From positions 62,001 to 126,000 of the forward strand of contig JBBPIE010000007.1 of NCBI GenBank assembly GCA_038040485.1: a DNA stretch of 64,000 nucleotides, written 5' to 3'. The notes under the pieces were generated by a model. That model worked only from the letters and a program-made list of their open reading frames with translations, had not been told where the DNA came from and ran no database searches. This document shows positions 51,161 through 59,339 of this stretch, piece after piece (position 1 is the stretch's first letter; the number at the start of each line of letters is the position of its first letter). The position numbers and the translations under genes are program-made. This DNA is from Onstottus_B arcticum. Its GTDB lineage: Bacteria > Acidobacteriota > Blastocatellia > UBA7656.

Positions 51161-52249
51161 ATGAATAAAGACAGAGTCAGTCTCCCAGCTTTGTGTTTCA
51201 GCCTCACCGTCATCTCGCTGATCTCACTCGCAGCGCAGTCTCAGGAAAACCCGCCGCTCCGCAGCAAGAACGGACCAGTTTCGGAAGCGAAGCAAAACGA
51301 GGCCGGTGTCGAGCCAATAGCAAAGCCGGCTCCTGCAAAGACTGAAAGCGTCCGTCTCGCGGTTGACCTCGTTGTTCTGGATGCGCAGGTGCTTCAGCAG
51401 AAGACGGGCCGCGCGGTTGGCTTCATGAAGTGGGAGGACTTTGTTCTTTCCGAAGACGGAGTGAAACAACAGATCACTCACTTCGGGCAGGACTCGCTCC
51501 CGCTCTCGGTTTTGTTTCTCATCGATCGAGGCGGATGTCTGGACCCGTTTAGCGAGAAGGTCCGGCACTCAATCCTTGAATCGACTCGCAGGCTCAAGCC
51601 TCAAGACGAAGTTGGGCTGATGGCTTTTCACAACACAACCGAACTGGTCACTCGATTCACTCGCAACCAGGACAGGATCATCGACGGCCTCGATCACCTG
51701 CCGCCCCACGATGAAGAGGCAAACCACTGTTTCAATCGCGCGTTCTACGACGCGGCTGAGTTCATGAAGCGAGCGGGTAATCCCGACGGCCGCCGGGTGA
51801 TCATTGTGATCACCAGCGTCACCAGCTACTTCGATTGCTCCGGACCTTCAGGCGACGACGCGCGGCAAGCCATCCTGGAAAGCGGAAGCGTCGTTTGCGG
51901 GATCATTCCAAAGACCACCGGTCAGCGAATGGAAAGCGGTATTATGCGTACGATCACCGGGATCGGCGGAGTCTTCAAGGTTCGCAGCTCCAACCTCAAT
52001 CAGCTTGCTGAAGAAACCGGCGGCGAAGTACTGACTGACAAGCCAGAGAACCTGGACCACACCTTCAACGATCTGATCGGGCACCTGCGCACGCGATACG
52101 TTGTCGGTTTTGTTTCAACCAACCCGAAGCGCGACGGGTCCTTCCGAAAGCTCAAACTTGAAGTTGTTCCGTCTCTGCAGAAACCCGACAGTAAGCTGGT
52201 AGTCAAAACGCGTCGCGGCTACATTGCGGTCAAGCGGCGAACCACATAG
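51161..52249 (+). CDS. Secreted VWA protein (VWFA-related Acidobacterial type)
   Basis: 362 residues with a signal peptide (SLPALCFSLTVISLISLAAQ). A VWA domain begins with VRLAVDLVVLDAQV; the metal-binding serine segment appears as LFLIDRGGCLDPFSEKVR, a DxGGC variant of the usual DxSxS, so metal binding may be altered. LMAFHNTTELVTRFTRNQD and RVIIVITSVTSYFDCSGPSG are later VWA elements, and the ending RYVVGFVSTNPKRDGSFRKL is typical of the TIGR03436 group, often numerous in Acidobacteria. Probable surface or periplasmic binding protein. Monocistronic. Confidence 0.88.
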   Translation: MNKDRVSLPALCFSLTVISLISLAAQSQENPPLRSKNGPVSEAKQNEAGVEPIAKPAPAKTESVRLAVDLVVLDAQVLQQKTGRAVGFMKWEDFVLSEDGVKQQITHFGQDSLPLSVLFLIDRGGCLDPFSEKVRHSILESTRRLKPQDEVGLMAFHNTTELVTRFTRNQDRIIDGLDHLPPHDEEANHCFNRAFYDAAEFMKRAGNPDGRRVIIVITSVTSYFDCSGPSGDDARQAILESGSVVCGIIPKTTGQRMESGIMRTITGIGGVFKVRSSNLNQLAEETGGEVLTDKPENLDHTFNDLIGHLRTRYVVGFVSTNPKRDGSFRKLKLEVVPSLQKPDSKLVVKTRRGYIAVKRRTT

Positions 52250-52261
52250 CTCACTAGTCCA

Positions 52262-52348
52262 TGGGAGCGCAGGCATCCTGCCTGCAAGCTCTCGCACAAC
52301 AAGCTCTCGCACAACGCCAAGCAGCAGGCAGGGATACCTGCGCTGCCA
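52262..52348. repeat. Imperfect palindrome related to the one at 51031
   Basis: Arms TGGGAGCGCAGGCATCCTGC and GCAGGCAGGGATACCTGCGC (with further matching bases) flank a centre that holds two copies of AAGCTCTCGCACAAC (52286-52300 and 52301-52315). It lies directly after the VWA gene. Confidence 0.75.
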
Positions 52349-52391
52349 GGGAACTTGACGAGCGTAATGCCCCTCGATACAGTCGCTCGCG

Positions 52392-53435
52392 GTGACCGCC
52401 CCGCTCGAGTTAACGAGAAAAGTCTTTATCAATGACGAAGCCGAATTGCGCTGCGGCTGGCGCATCGCTGTGTTCGTAGTCTGCTTAGTCCTGGCCACAT
52501 TCATCACCGCCGGCGTAATTGCAACCATCAACCAGTTAATCCCGTCGCTTCCGCTGACGGCTGAGCCATCCGATCCGCGCGAGTATCTTTCAGATCGTGA
52601 ACTGATCTATCTCATCACCTCCAGGACGGCTAGCCTGATGGCCGTAGTAGCGGCGACTGCGGTTTGCGCGCCGTTGCTCGAACATCGAAGCTTTGGTTCG
52701 GTGGGATTCAAGCTGCACCGAGGTTGGTGGCGGGACTTCCTGCTGGGCTGCGCTATGGGAGGCGCCGCAATCGCGCTCGCTGTAGGGATCGTGAAGCTCG
52801 GCGGCGCGGTAACGTTCGAACCGGCGCTCGGCGCGCCACTTGCGGAGCGCTCGATGCTTCTTGCCGGCGCGGCCGCCGCGCTGTTCTTCTTAGTCGCGGC
52901 CGCATTCGAAGAGCTGCTCTTCCGAGGCTTCGCGTTTCAAGCACTGCTTCATAACATCGGACCAGTTGCAGCGCTCGTGCTGACTTCAGTTCCATTCGGC
53001 ATCGCGCATCTGATGAACCCAAGTGCCACGGCTTTCTCCACGATCAACACCGTTCTGGCGGGAGTATGGCTTGGCACTGCTTATCTCGCGACGAGAAGTT
53101 TGTGGTTGGCGACAGCGCTTCACTTCTCGTGGAACTTTGTTATGGCTTTTGTCTTCGGGCTCCCGGTAAGCGGGCTGGTAACGATTGAACGGCTGGCGCT
53201 AGTTTACGGGAGAAGCGGAAGACCCGAATGGTTATCGGGCGGCAGCTACGGCCCGGAAGGCGGGCTTGCGGCGACGATCGTGTTGGTGGCCGCGACCGTC
53301 TTCATCTATCGAAGCAGGATTTTTCGTCCGTCTGATGAAATGCACGCGCTCTTAGCGCACGGCAGACCCGGCCCAGAGATGCTCAGCGTCATCCCGGCAA
53401 CCGACGCTCGAGATCAGGTCAACCAGGCAGAGTAA
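52392..53435 (+). CDS. CPBP-family intramembrane metalloprotease
   Basis: 347 residues with about eight hydrophobic segments. The three Abi/CPBP motifs are present: FEELLFRGF (EExxxR; near residue 175), FGIAHLMNP (near 205) and LHFSWNF (near 245). Rce1/CPBP proteins cleave membrane peptides, for example in prenyl-protein processing or bacteriocin maturation; the role here is unknown. The start is GTG at 52392. It is a stand-alone gene between the palindrome at 52262 and the terminator at 53447. Confidence 0.88.
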   Translation: MTAPLELTRKVFINDEAELRCGWRIAVFVVCLVLATFITAGVIATINQLIPSLPLTAEPSDPREYLSDRELIYLITSRTASLMAVVAATAVCAPLLEHRSFGSVGFKLHRGWWRDFLLGCAMGGAAIALAVGIVKLGGAVTFEPALGAPLAERSMLLAGAAAALFFLVAAAFEELLFRGFAFQALLHNIGPVAALVLTSVPFGIAHLMNPSATAFSTINTVLAGVWLGTAYLATRSLWLATALHFSWNFVMAFVFGLPVSGLVTIERLALVYGRSGRPEWLSGGSYGPEGGLAATIVLVAATVFIYRSRIFRPSDEMHALLAHGRPGPEMLSVIPATDARDQVNQAE

Positions 53436-53446
53436 CAAGAACGTCA

Positions 53447-53474
53447 GGGGCCGGCTCACCAGTGATCCGGCCCC
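53447..53474. terminator. Hairpin between convergent genes
   Basis: GGGGCCGG / CCGGCCCC with a 12-nt loop lies between the 3' ends of the CPBP gene and the DUF4870-like gene; it could terminate both. Confidence 0.6.
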
Positions 53475-53488
53475 CAAACCCCAACCGC

Positions 53489-53971
53489 TTACGAGTTCTT
53501 CTCGGCTATGTCACCGATGACGGGAAGCTTCCACATTTGGCCGCTATTGGCTTTGATCATCGCCACCACGTGGACAATAATTAGGCCAACCGCCACGCAA
53601 AGCCTTATCAGGAAAAGAACGAGTCCACCTCCGGCAGCGACCAAACCAGAATCACCCGGCATAACCGACATGCTTGCCCCAAGGGCAAAGCCAATTATCG
53701 TGAATACGATCCATAGCACGAACCACACGCCAAACAGCAACAGACCCTGCAACGCGTGAAATCTGAGCAGGCGATTCTCTCGCGGTTCGGTTGCCAGCCA
53801 CAAAATGCACGGTATCAAGTTGATGCAGCAGAAACACGTCGGAATGTAGCAAATCAACGCTGCTGCGTTGTAGCTCATGCTCAACACCTTCGTCTTTCCG
53901 TCTCCTTGTGGCGGCGGTGGTGGCGGATAGCCACCTCCCTGGGGTTGTCCATACGGCGGCTGGTTGCTCAT
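53489..53971 (-). CDS. DUF4870/Tic20-like membrane protein
   Basis: 160 residues. The N-terminus is Gly/Pro/Gln-rich and repeats GQPQGGGYPPPPPP. Then four hydrophobic segments follow (about 35-55, 72-97, 107-130 and the end), with ENRLLRFHALQGLLLFGVWF between segments, a hallmark of DUF4870 proteins. These are small inner-membrane proteins of uncertain role. Cysteines cluster in ICYIPTCFCCINLIPCI. Confidence 0.8.
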   Translation of the reverse strand: MSNQPPYGQPQGGGYPPPPPPQGDGKTKVLSMSYNAAALICYIPTCFCCINLIPCILWLATEPRENRLLRFHALQGLLLFGVWFVLWIVFTIIGFALGASMSVMPGDSGLVAAGGGLVLFLIRLCVAVGLIIVHVVAMIKANSGQMWKLPVIGDIAEKNS

Positions 53972-54070
53972 CGTGTCCTCCTTACGGTGTTCGATCTCAA
54001 ACTCTCGAAGAATGACTCGCGCGAGATACTACTAGAGACAACGGCTCGCGACAAGCAAACCTAAACACAC

Positions 54071-55462
54071 TCACAGCTTGAACTGCTTAAGCAACAAGGT
54101 TGCCAGTCCAAAGTAGAAGAAAAACGTGATCACATCTGTGAACGCCACGACGAACACCGACGAAGCAAGCGCCGGATCGACCTTGAAGCGCTTCAACAGA
54201 ACCGGGATCAGCGTGCCGAGCGTTCCTGCCACAAACAAGCTCAACATCATCGTCACGCCTAACACTCCCGCAAGCGTTACCCCAAACCTGGCCGAGCCCA
54301 GCTTGGCCCAAAACCAAATCGATACGATCAAGAACACCGCGAGGCCGACGATCAGCCCGTTCACCAAGCCGACCAACGCTTCCTTGATCACTACACGGCG
54401 GCTCGTCTCCCAGCCCAGCTCTCCAAGTCCGATCCCTCGAACGACGACGGTCATCGTCTGAGTAGCGGCGTTGCTCCCCATCGTTGCCACCACCGGAATC
54501 AGCACCGCAAGCCAGATGACGCTCTCGATAGTTGCGACGTAATACTGAACGACCGCGACCGCAATCAACGCCGCGCCCAGCGACAACATCAACCACGGAA
54601 GCCGCCGCCGCACCGAGTTCATGGGCGACCCCAACACGCGATCGTCGGCCTCGACTCCCGCAAGAGCGTAAATGTCTTCCGTAGCCTCTTCGCGCATGAT
54701 GTCGATGATGTCGTCCACCGTAATGATCCCGGCCAGCTTGTTTTCTTCGTCAACCACCGGCACCGCCAGCAGGTTGTAAGTCGCGACCATTCGGGCGACT
54801 TCTTCCTGATCGGTGTCGGTCGTCACCTTGATCACGTCACCGATCATGATCTTGCGCAGCGGAGTCGAAGGCGAGTTGAGCAACAGTTGACGCAGGCTCA
54901 CGACGCCGAGCAAATGATTGCGCGAGTCGACGACGTAGAGATAGAACGCCATCTCGAACTCTTCCGACCGCCGCTGAAGCGCCGTCACCGCTTCCGACAC
55001 CGTGAGGTCTTCGTCGAGCGCGAAGTATTCCGGCGTCATTATTCGCCCGGCAGTCTCTTCGCCGAAGCCGAGCAACTCGTTAACAACCGTCGAGTGCTCG
55101 ATCTTCATCCGGTCGAGCAACTCGTCGCGAACCTCCTCAGGCAACTCGGCGATCAGCACTGTCGCGTCGTCTGAAGGCATCTCCTGAAGCAACCGCGAAA
55201 CATCCTCCTGGTTCAGCTTGATCAGAAGCGCGACAGCGCGCGGGCTCTCCATTTCCGAAAGTGTCTCGGCGGCTTTGCCCAGCTCGTTATGCACGAGCGC
55301 TTCGAAAATCGTTTCGCTTTCGTGTTGCGGGAGTTGGCTGAGGATTTGTGCTATGTCAACGGGCCGGAGTTTCGTCAGCAGGTTCACTGCATTCGACATG
55401 GCGCCGCGCCGGGCCAGCCGAGCTACAGAGTCCAGCATTAGATTGAGCCGCTGAGCCTGCAT
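54071..55462 (-). CDS. mgtE: Magnesium transporter MgtE
   Basis: 463 residues. An N-terminal MgtE domain (about 25-140; LPQHESETIFEALVHNELGK) is followed by two CBS domains (RIMTPEYFALDEDLTVSEAV near 145; IKVTTDTDQEEVARMVATYN near 220). A membrane domain with five segments starts at about residue 290. It contains PVVATMGSNAATQTMTVVVR and a C-terminal FVVAFTDVITFFFYFGLAT, both typical. It lets Mg2+ in and closes when the CBS domains bind Mg2+. No Mg2+ riboswitch is obvious in the leader. Confidence 0.93.
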   Translation of the reverse strand: MQAQRLNLMLDSVARLARRGAMSNAVNLLTKLRPVDIAQILSQLPQHESETIFEALVHNELGKAAETLSEMESPRAVALLIKLNQEDVSRLLQEMPSDDATVLIAELPEEVRDELLDRMKIEHSTVVNELLGFGEETAGRIMTPEYFALDEDLTVSEAVTALQRRSEEFEMAFYLYVVDSRNHLLGVVSLRQLLLNSPSTPLRKIMIGDVIKVTTDTDQEEVARMVATYNLLAVPVVDEENKLAGIITVDDIIDIMREEATEDIYALAGVEADDRVLGSPMNSVRRRLPWLMLSLGAALIAVAVVQYYVATIESVIWLAVLIPVVATMGSNAATQTMTVVVRGIGLGELGWETSRRVVIKEALVGLVNGLIVGLAVFLIVSIWFWAKLGSARFGVTLAGVLGVTMMLSLFVAGTLGTLIPVLLKRFKVDPALASSVFVVAFTDVITFFFYFGLATLLLKQFKL

Positions 55463-55608
55463 CCGAATCGTCTCCGGTGAATGACATAGTTGCTGTTGCT
55501 ATTGAAGCGTGAACTGATTTGACCGCGTGAAAGAAGCCAAGCTTTTATAGCATAGCTGCGCAGCACTGGCCAGCACGAAGTGGAGCACGGTCTTGTTTGT
55601 TTGTTGCT

Positions 55609-55705
55609 CGACGCGTGAACCGCCAAGTCGCCAAGAACGCCAATTCCAGCGTCAAAAGCCTCAATGAACCTCTTGGCGATCTTTGCGGCTTGGCGGTTAG
55701 TGGGT
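55609..55705. repeat. Degenerate relative of the inverted-repeat element
   Basis: Starts like the MITE interior, GTTTGTTGCTCGACGCG, continues AACCGCCAAGTCGCC and mirrors as CTTTGCGGCTTGGCGGTT. The outer GGTAGTGTC ends of the copies at 4971 and 60823 are missing. Confidence 0.6.
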
Positions 55706-55733
55706 ATCGGTTAGCGCCCCGGGGCAGTTTGTG

Positions 55734-55763
55734 TTGGCCGGCACGCGCCAATGAACTTAGAAT
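55734..55763 (+). promoter_or_regulatory. Possible promoter, near-leaderless
   Basis: TTGGCC (55734-55739) and TAGAAT (55758-55763), 18 bp apart, with the glycosylase start at 55773 only 9 nt after the -10 box. Confidence 0.4.
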
Positions 55764-55772
55764 CTGTCAAAG

Positions 55773-56330
55773 ATGCCTTACCTTGCCGCCGACTTCTTCG
55801 CGCGCGACACACTCACGGTTGCGCGCGACTTGATTGGAACCGTGCTGGTGGCCGGACACTGTCAGGCTCGAATCGTCGAAACAGAAGCCTACACGACCGA
55901 CGCGGCTTCGCACTCGGTGACTCGCCGACATAGGGCTGTTCTGATGCGCGAGTCGTTTGGCAGAGTCTACGTCTACTTCATCTACGGCATGTACCACTGT
56001 CTCAACTTCACTACCGATGCGAGCGGGCCGGGAGCTGTGTTGATTCGCGCGGCTGAACCTGTCAGGGGCATTCAACGAATGATCGACCGCCGTGGAACAA
56101 GCGACTACAGCAAACTCACAATCGGGCCCGGGCGATTGTGCGAAGCGATGGGCATCGATCTAAGCTTCAACGGCGTTCTGATCGGGCGTCAGCTCAAGGT
56201 CATAGCGCGACAGCACGAGCCGCATGTCTCAACAAGCAGACGCATAGGTATCTCCCAGGCCACGGAATTAGAATGGCGGTTCTTTGAGACCGATAGTCCA
56301 TTCGTAAGCGGAACTCGCCTGAGACCATAA
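55773..56330 (+). CDS. 3-methyladenine DNA glycosylase (AAG/MPG family)
   Basis: 185 residues. Blocks: LIGTVLVAGHCQARIVETEAYTTDAASHS (used in parts: ARIVETEAYTTDAASHS; the Glu is the catalytic residue), RAVLMRESFGRVYVYFIYGM, LIRAAEPVRGI and GPGRLCEAMGI. These match the AAG (MPG) family, which excises alkylated purines such as 3-methyladenine and hypoxanthine. It is a stand-alone gene about 180 bp ahead of hemE. Confidence 0.93.
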   Translation: MPYLAADFFARDTLTVARDLIGTVLVAGHCQARIVETEAYTTDAASHSVTRRHRAVLMRESFGRVYVYFIYGMYHCLNFTTDASGPGAVLIRAAEPVRGIQRMIDRRGTSDYSKLTIGPGRLCEAMGIDLSFNGVLIGRQLKVIARQHEPHVSTSRRIGISQATELEWRFFETDSPFVSGTRLRP

Positions 56331-56412
56331 ACAACACAAACTTGAGCCGCCAACAACCCGTTGATAGAATTGGGCGTCAAAAGAAACCGATCTTCCGTAG
56401 TGTGTGGGTAGC

Positions 56413-56468
56413 GTGTCAGTAGCTCGACCGTTAGGGAGAGCTCTCCCTGACGGTCGAGCTACTGACAC
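56413..56468. repeat. 56-bp near-perfect palindrome upstream of hemE
   Basis: GTGTCAGTAGCTCGACCGTT and its mirror (ending AGCTACTGACAC) pair with 27 of 28 positions and almost no loop (centre AGAGCTCT). It begins 83 bp after the glycosylase stop and ends 38 bp before hemE, so it could be a terminator of the former or a target for a protein controlling the latter. Confidence 0.85.
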
Positions 56469-56506
56469 TCGGCTCTGACCGAAACGCATCCACTGAAAGC
56501 GACTGA

Positions 56507-57547
56507 ATGAAAAACGATCTCCTGATCCGAGCTGCTCGCGGTGAAGCCGTCGAGCGAACTCCCGTGTGGATGATGCGCCAGGCCGGCCGCTACTTGCCTG
56601 AGTATCGAGCCGTGCGCGCCAACACTGACTTCCTTACGCTGTGCAAGACGCCCGAGCTTGCAGTCGAAGTCTCGCTTCAACCTTATCGAATCCTCGGTGT
56701 GGACGCGGTGATCATGTTCAGCGATATCCTGATTCCAGTCGAAGCCATGGGACAGGAAGTCAGGCTCACGGAACAGAAAGGGCCTGAGCTTCCAGATCCG
56801 ATTCGCTCGCGAGAACAAGTCGATCGGCTGATCGTTCCGGACCCGATCGAGAAGACCGGCTTTGTCATGGAGATCATTCGTACGCTGCGGCGCGAGCTTG
56901 ATGGCGCGGTGCCGCTCATCGGATTCGCCGGGGCGCCGTGGACGCTTGCGGCTTATATGATCGAGGGCGGGGGCTCGAAGAATTACGCTCAGGTGAAGCG
57001 CATGATGTTCGCCGAGCCCGCAGCGTTTCACGCTTTGCTGGACAAGATTGCAGACACGATCATTCTCTATCTGAACGCGCAGATCGAAGCGGGAGCGCAA
57101 GTGATTCAGTTGTTCGACTCGTGGGCTGGAGAACTCTCACCAAGGGACTATGCCGAGTTCGCTCTGCCGTATGAACAGAAAATATTCGAGACGCTGAACG
57201 GCAAAGCGGCTCCGACGATTCTTTACATCAACGGCAGCGGGACGTTTCTCGAACAGATGGCGACCTGCGGCGCGGATGTCTTGAGCATCGACTGGCGTGT
57301 CAATCTGGAAGACGCGCGGGCACGAGTAGGCAACGGGCTGACGCTTCAAGGGAATCTCGATCCGTGCGTGCTGCTTTCAACGCCGGAGATCATAACGGAG
57401 AGGGCGCGGGAGCTTATTCGCGCCGGCGGCGGACGGCGTCATATCTTGAACCTCGGGCATGGTATTCTTCCGATGACGCCGGTTGAGAATGCTCGAGCGT
57501 TCATCGACGCGGGAAAGAGTGCGCTAGAATGTCTCGGTGAAGAATAG
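56507..57547 (+). CDS. hemE: Uroporphyrinogen decarboxylase
   Basis: 346 residues. It starts with PVWMMRQAGRYLPEYRAVRA (residues about 21-40; conserved arginines bind the substrate), then VDAVIMFSDILIPVEAMGQE (Asp of the active site), FAGAPWTLAAYMIEGG and IQLFDSWAGELSPRDYAEF. The C-terminal part ends RRHILNLGHGILPMTPVENA. It decarboxylates the four acetate side chains of uroporphyrinogen III. It is the first gene of hemE - VapBC-like pair - hemH - hemG, on one strand with short gaps. Confidence 0.95.
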   Translation: MKNDLLIRAARGEAVERTPVWMMRQAGRYLPEYRAVRANTDFLTLCKTPELAVEVSLQPYRILGVDAVIMFSDILIPVEAMGQEVRLTEQKGPELPDPIRSREQVDRLIVPDPIEKTGFVMEIIRTLRRELDGAVPLIGFAGAPWTLAAYMIEGGGSKNYAQVKRMMFAEPAAFHALLDKIADTIILYLNAQIEAGAQVIQLFDSWAGELSPRDYAEFALPYEQKIFETLNGKAAPTILYINGSGTFLEQMATCGADVLSIDWRVNLEDARARVGNGLTLQGNLDPCVLLSTPEIITERARELIRAGGGRRHILNLGHGILPMTPVENARAFIDAGKSALECLGEE

Positions 57548-57566
57548 CGCAAGATGGGGTTCAGAA

Positions 57567-57812
57567 ATGGCAAGGCATAATTCAACCACCGATCAGCCGT
57601 TGGACGAAAAAACGTCAGAGAACCCGTCATCCGAGCAGCTCAGGGCCAGGGAAGGGCTAAGGAAACTGATTGACGAGCAAGGAGTGACCCCGCTGAGCAT
57701 TGTTGAGTTAGACGCGATGGGTGACTTGTGGCCCGAAGAAGAGAACCTTGATGATTTCCTTGCTGCTCTCCGCGAATGGCGGAGTGAGAAAAGCTATAGG
57801 GAACTGCCTTGA
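57567..57812 (+). CDS. VapB-like antitoxin in the hem operon
   Basis: 81 residues (MARHNSTTDQPLDEKTSENP start; an ATG at 57537 adds ten). The middle segment is EGLRKLIDEQGVTPLSIVEL and the end is WPEEENLDDFLAALREWRSE, acidic and helical as in antitoxins of PIN toxins. It has no clear DNA-binding fold that I can name. The stop overlaps the next start by 4 nt, typical of a TA pair. It lies 19 bp behind hemE. Confidence 0.75.
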   Translation: MARHNSTTDQPLDEKTSENPSSEQLRAREGLRKLIDEQGVTPLSIVELDAMGDLWPEEENLDDFLAALREWRSEKSYRELP

Positions 57813-58216
57813 TTTCAACACTCGTTGTAGATACCGACGTTGTATCGTTCATCTTCAAGCGTGATACCCGCGGCGCTCTCTACAAACCCCACCTAGCTGG
57901 AAAGCTCATGACCATCTCTTTCATGACGAGGGCCGAATTGTTCCAGTGGGCGGAACTCTATGCTTGGGGCAAGAGGAAACGGGAAAGGCTGGAGCAATAT
58001 CTAACGAGTTTTGTTGTCATTCACTCCACGAATGAGTTGTGTCTTAAGTGGGCAGAAGTGCGTGGCAACGCGAAGCAGCTTGGGCGACCGATTGGATCGG
58101 CCGATGCGTGGATTGCAGCCACGGCTCTGCTTCACAATGCCCCACTCGTCACTCACAATATAAAACACTACGCGAGCGTTGGTGGGCTAACGATTATTTC
58201 AGACACGGCTTCTTGA
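57809..58216 (+). CDS. VapC-type PIN-domain toxin
   Basis: 135 residues. PIN acidic residues in order: Asp8 (LVVDTDVVSFIFK), Glu43 (MTRAELFQW), Asp99 (GSADAWIAATAL), and a fourth position in LVTHNIKHY where the family often has Asp or Asn. It is a Mg2+-dependent ribonuclease of the VapC type. The start is TTG at 57809, overlapping the antitoxin stop by 4 nt. Inserted between hemE and hemH with the same direction, so it should be co-transcribed with the haem genes. Confidence 0.88.
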   Translation: MISTLVVDTDVVSFIFKRDTRGALYKPHLAGKLMTISFMTRAELFQWAELYAWGKRKRERLEQYLTSFVVIHSTNELCLKWAEVRGNAKQLGRPIGSADAWIAATALLHNAPLVTHNIKHYASVGGLTIISDTAS

Positions 58217-58258
58217 GTTTACGTTTCACCTTTCGACACGAGAAGGCCCCAACCTTAA

Positions 58259-59332
58259 ATGGACGGTCAAAACAAAGGTCGAATCGGAGTCCTGCTCTTC
58301 AACCTCGGCGGGCCGGAGACGCTCGAAGACGTTCGCCCGTTCCTCTTCAACATCTTTGTAGACCCGGACATCATTCGTCTTCCGTGGCGCGCGCTCCAGA
58401 AGCCGCTCGCGTGGCTTATTGCAAGGCAGCGCCACAAGAAATCGCGCAGCTATTACGAGCAGATCGGCGGCGGCTCTCCCCTTCGCCGCATCACCGAGGA
58501 GCAAGCTCGCGCTCTCGAATTCGCTCTTGCCGTCCGCAACATCGACGCGCGAGCTTACGTGGGAATGCGCTACTGGAATCCGTTTATCGAAGAAGCGCTC
58601 GACCAGATCCGGCGCGATCAAATCGATCATCTCGTAGTCTTGCCGCTCTATCCGCAGTTCTCGGTTTCGACGACCGGATCAAGCCTCAATCGAATGTACG
58701 CGATCGCCGCCGAGACGGGCCACAGTTTGCCGGCCACGTCGGTCATCTGCAGCTACGAAGCCGACCCGAACTACATCGAAGCCATGGCCGACGCCGCGGC
58801 CGAAGAACTCGCGCGCTTCCCCAATCAAGATCCGTCACAAACACACATCCTGTTTAGTGCGCACAGCGTGCCGGTCAAATACATCGAAGACGGCGACCCA
58901 TATCTCGACCACACCAAACGAACGGTGGAGCTTGTGATGGAGCGGCTCGGAACGCATCGTCCTTACACTCTCTCGTTTCAAAGCAAGGTCGGCCCGGTGG
59001 AATGGCTGACTCCAGCGACGAACGAGACGATTCCGCGTCTTGCCCGAGAAGGCGTGTCGCAGCTAATGCTGGTACCGGTGAGTTTCGTGTCCGAGCACAG
59101 CGAGACGCTTTATGAGATGGACATTCTGTATCGCGACGTCGCAGCCGAAGCCGGCATCGCCCACTACCGCCGCGTCCCGACGATGAACTGCCGGCCCCGC
59201 TTCATTGAAGCTCTTGCCACGCTGGTGGAACGCGCTCTCTCGGAAGACCCGTCGCGAGCGAGCTGCATTCGATGTCCCGTGACAACAACCGCCGCTGCCC
59301 CGGCCTGCGCCTGCGATCTCGTGAGCGCCTGA
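58259..59332 (+). CDS. hemH: Ferrochelatase with cysteine-rich C-terminus
   Basis: 357 residues. Motifs: GVLLFNLGGPETLEDVRPFL (start), NPFIEEALDQIRRDQ, LVVLPLYPQFSVSTTGSS, then ILFSAHSVPVKYI with the catalytic His, and VSFVSEHSETLYEMDIL (conserved Glu). It inserts Fe2+ into protoporphyrin IX. The C-terminus ends ASCIRCPVTTTAAAPACACD, four cysteines (CX2C and CXC) like those that bind a [2Fe-2S] cluster in some bacterial and animal ferrochelatases; cluster binding is inference. It is separated from hemG by 7 bp. Confidence 0.94.
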   Translation: MDGQNKGRIGVLLFNLGGPETLEDVRPFLFNIFVDPDIIRLPWRALQKPLAWLIARQRHKKSRSYYEQIGGGSPLRRITEEQARALEFALAVRNIDARAYVGMRYWNPFIEEALDQIRRDQIDHLVVLPLYPQFSVSTTGSSLNRMYAIAAETGHSLPATSVICSYEADPNYIEAMADAAAEELARFPNQDPSQTHILFSAHSVPVKYIEDGDPYLDHTKRTVELVMERLGTHRPYTLSFQSKVGPVEWLTPATNETIPRLAREGVSQLMLVPVSFVSEHSETLYEMDILYRDVAAEAGIAHYRRVPTMNCRPRFIEALATLVERALSEDPSRASCIRCPVTTTAAAPACACDLVSA

Positions 59333-59339
59333 AGCCTCA

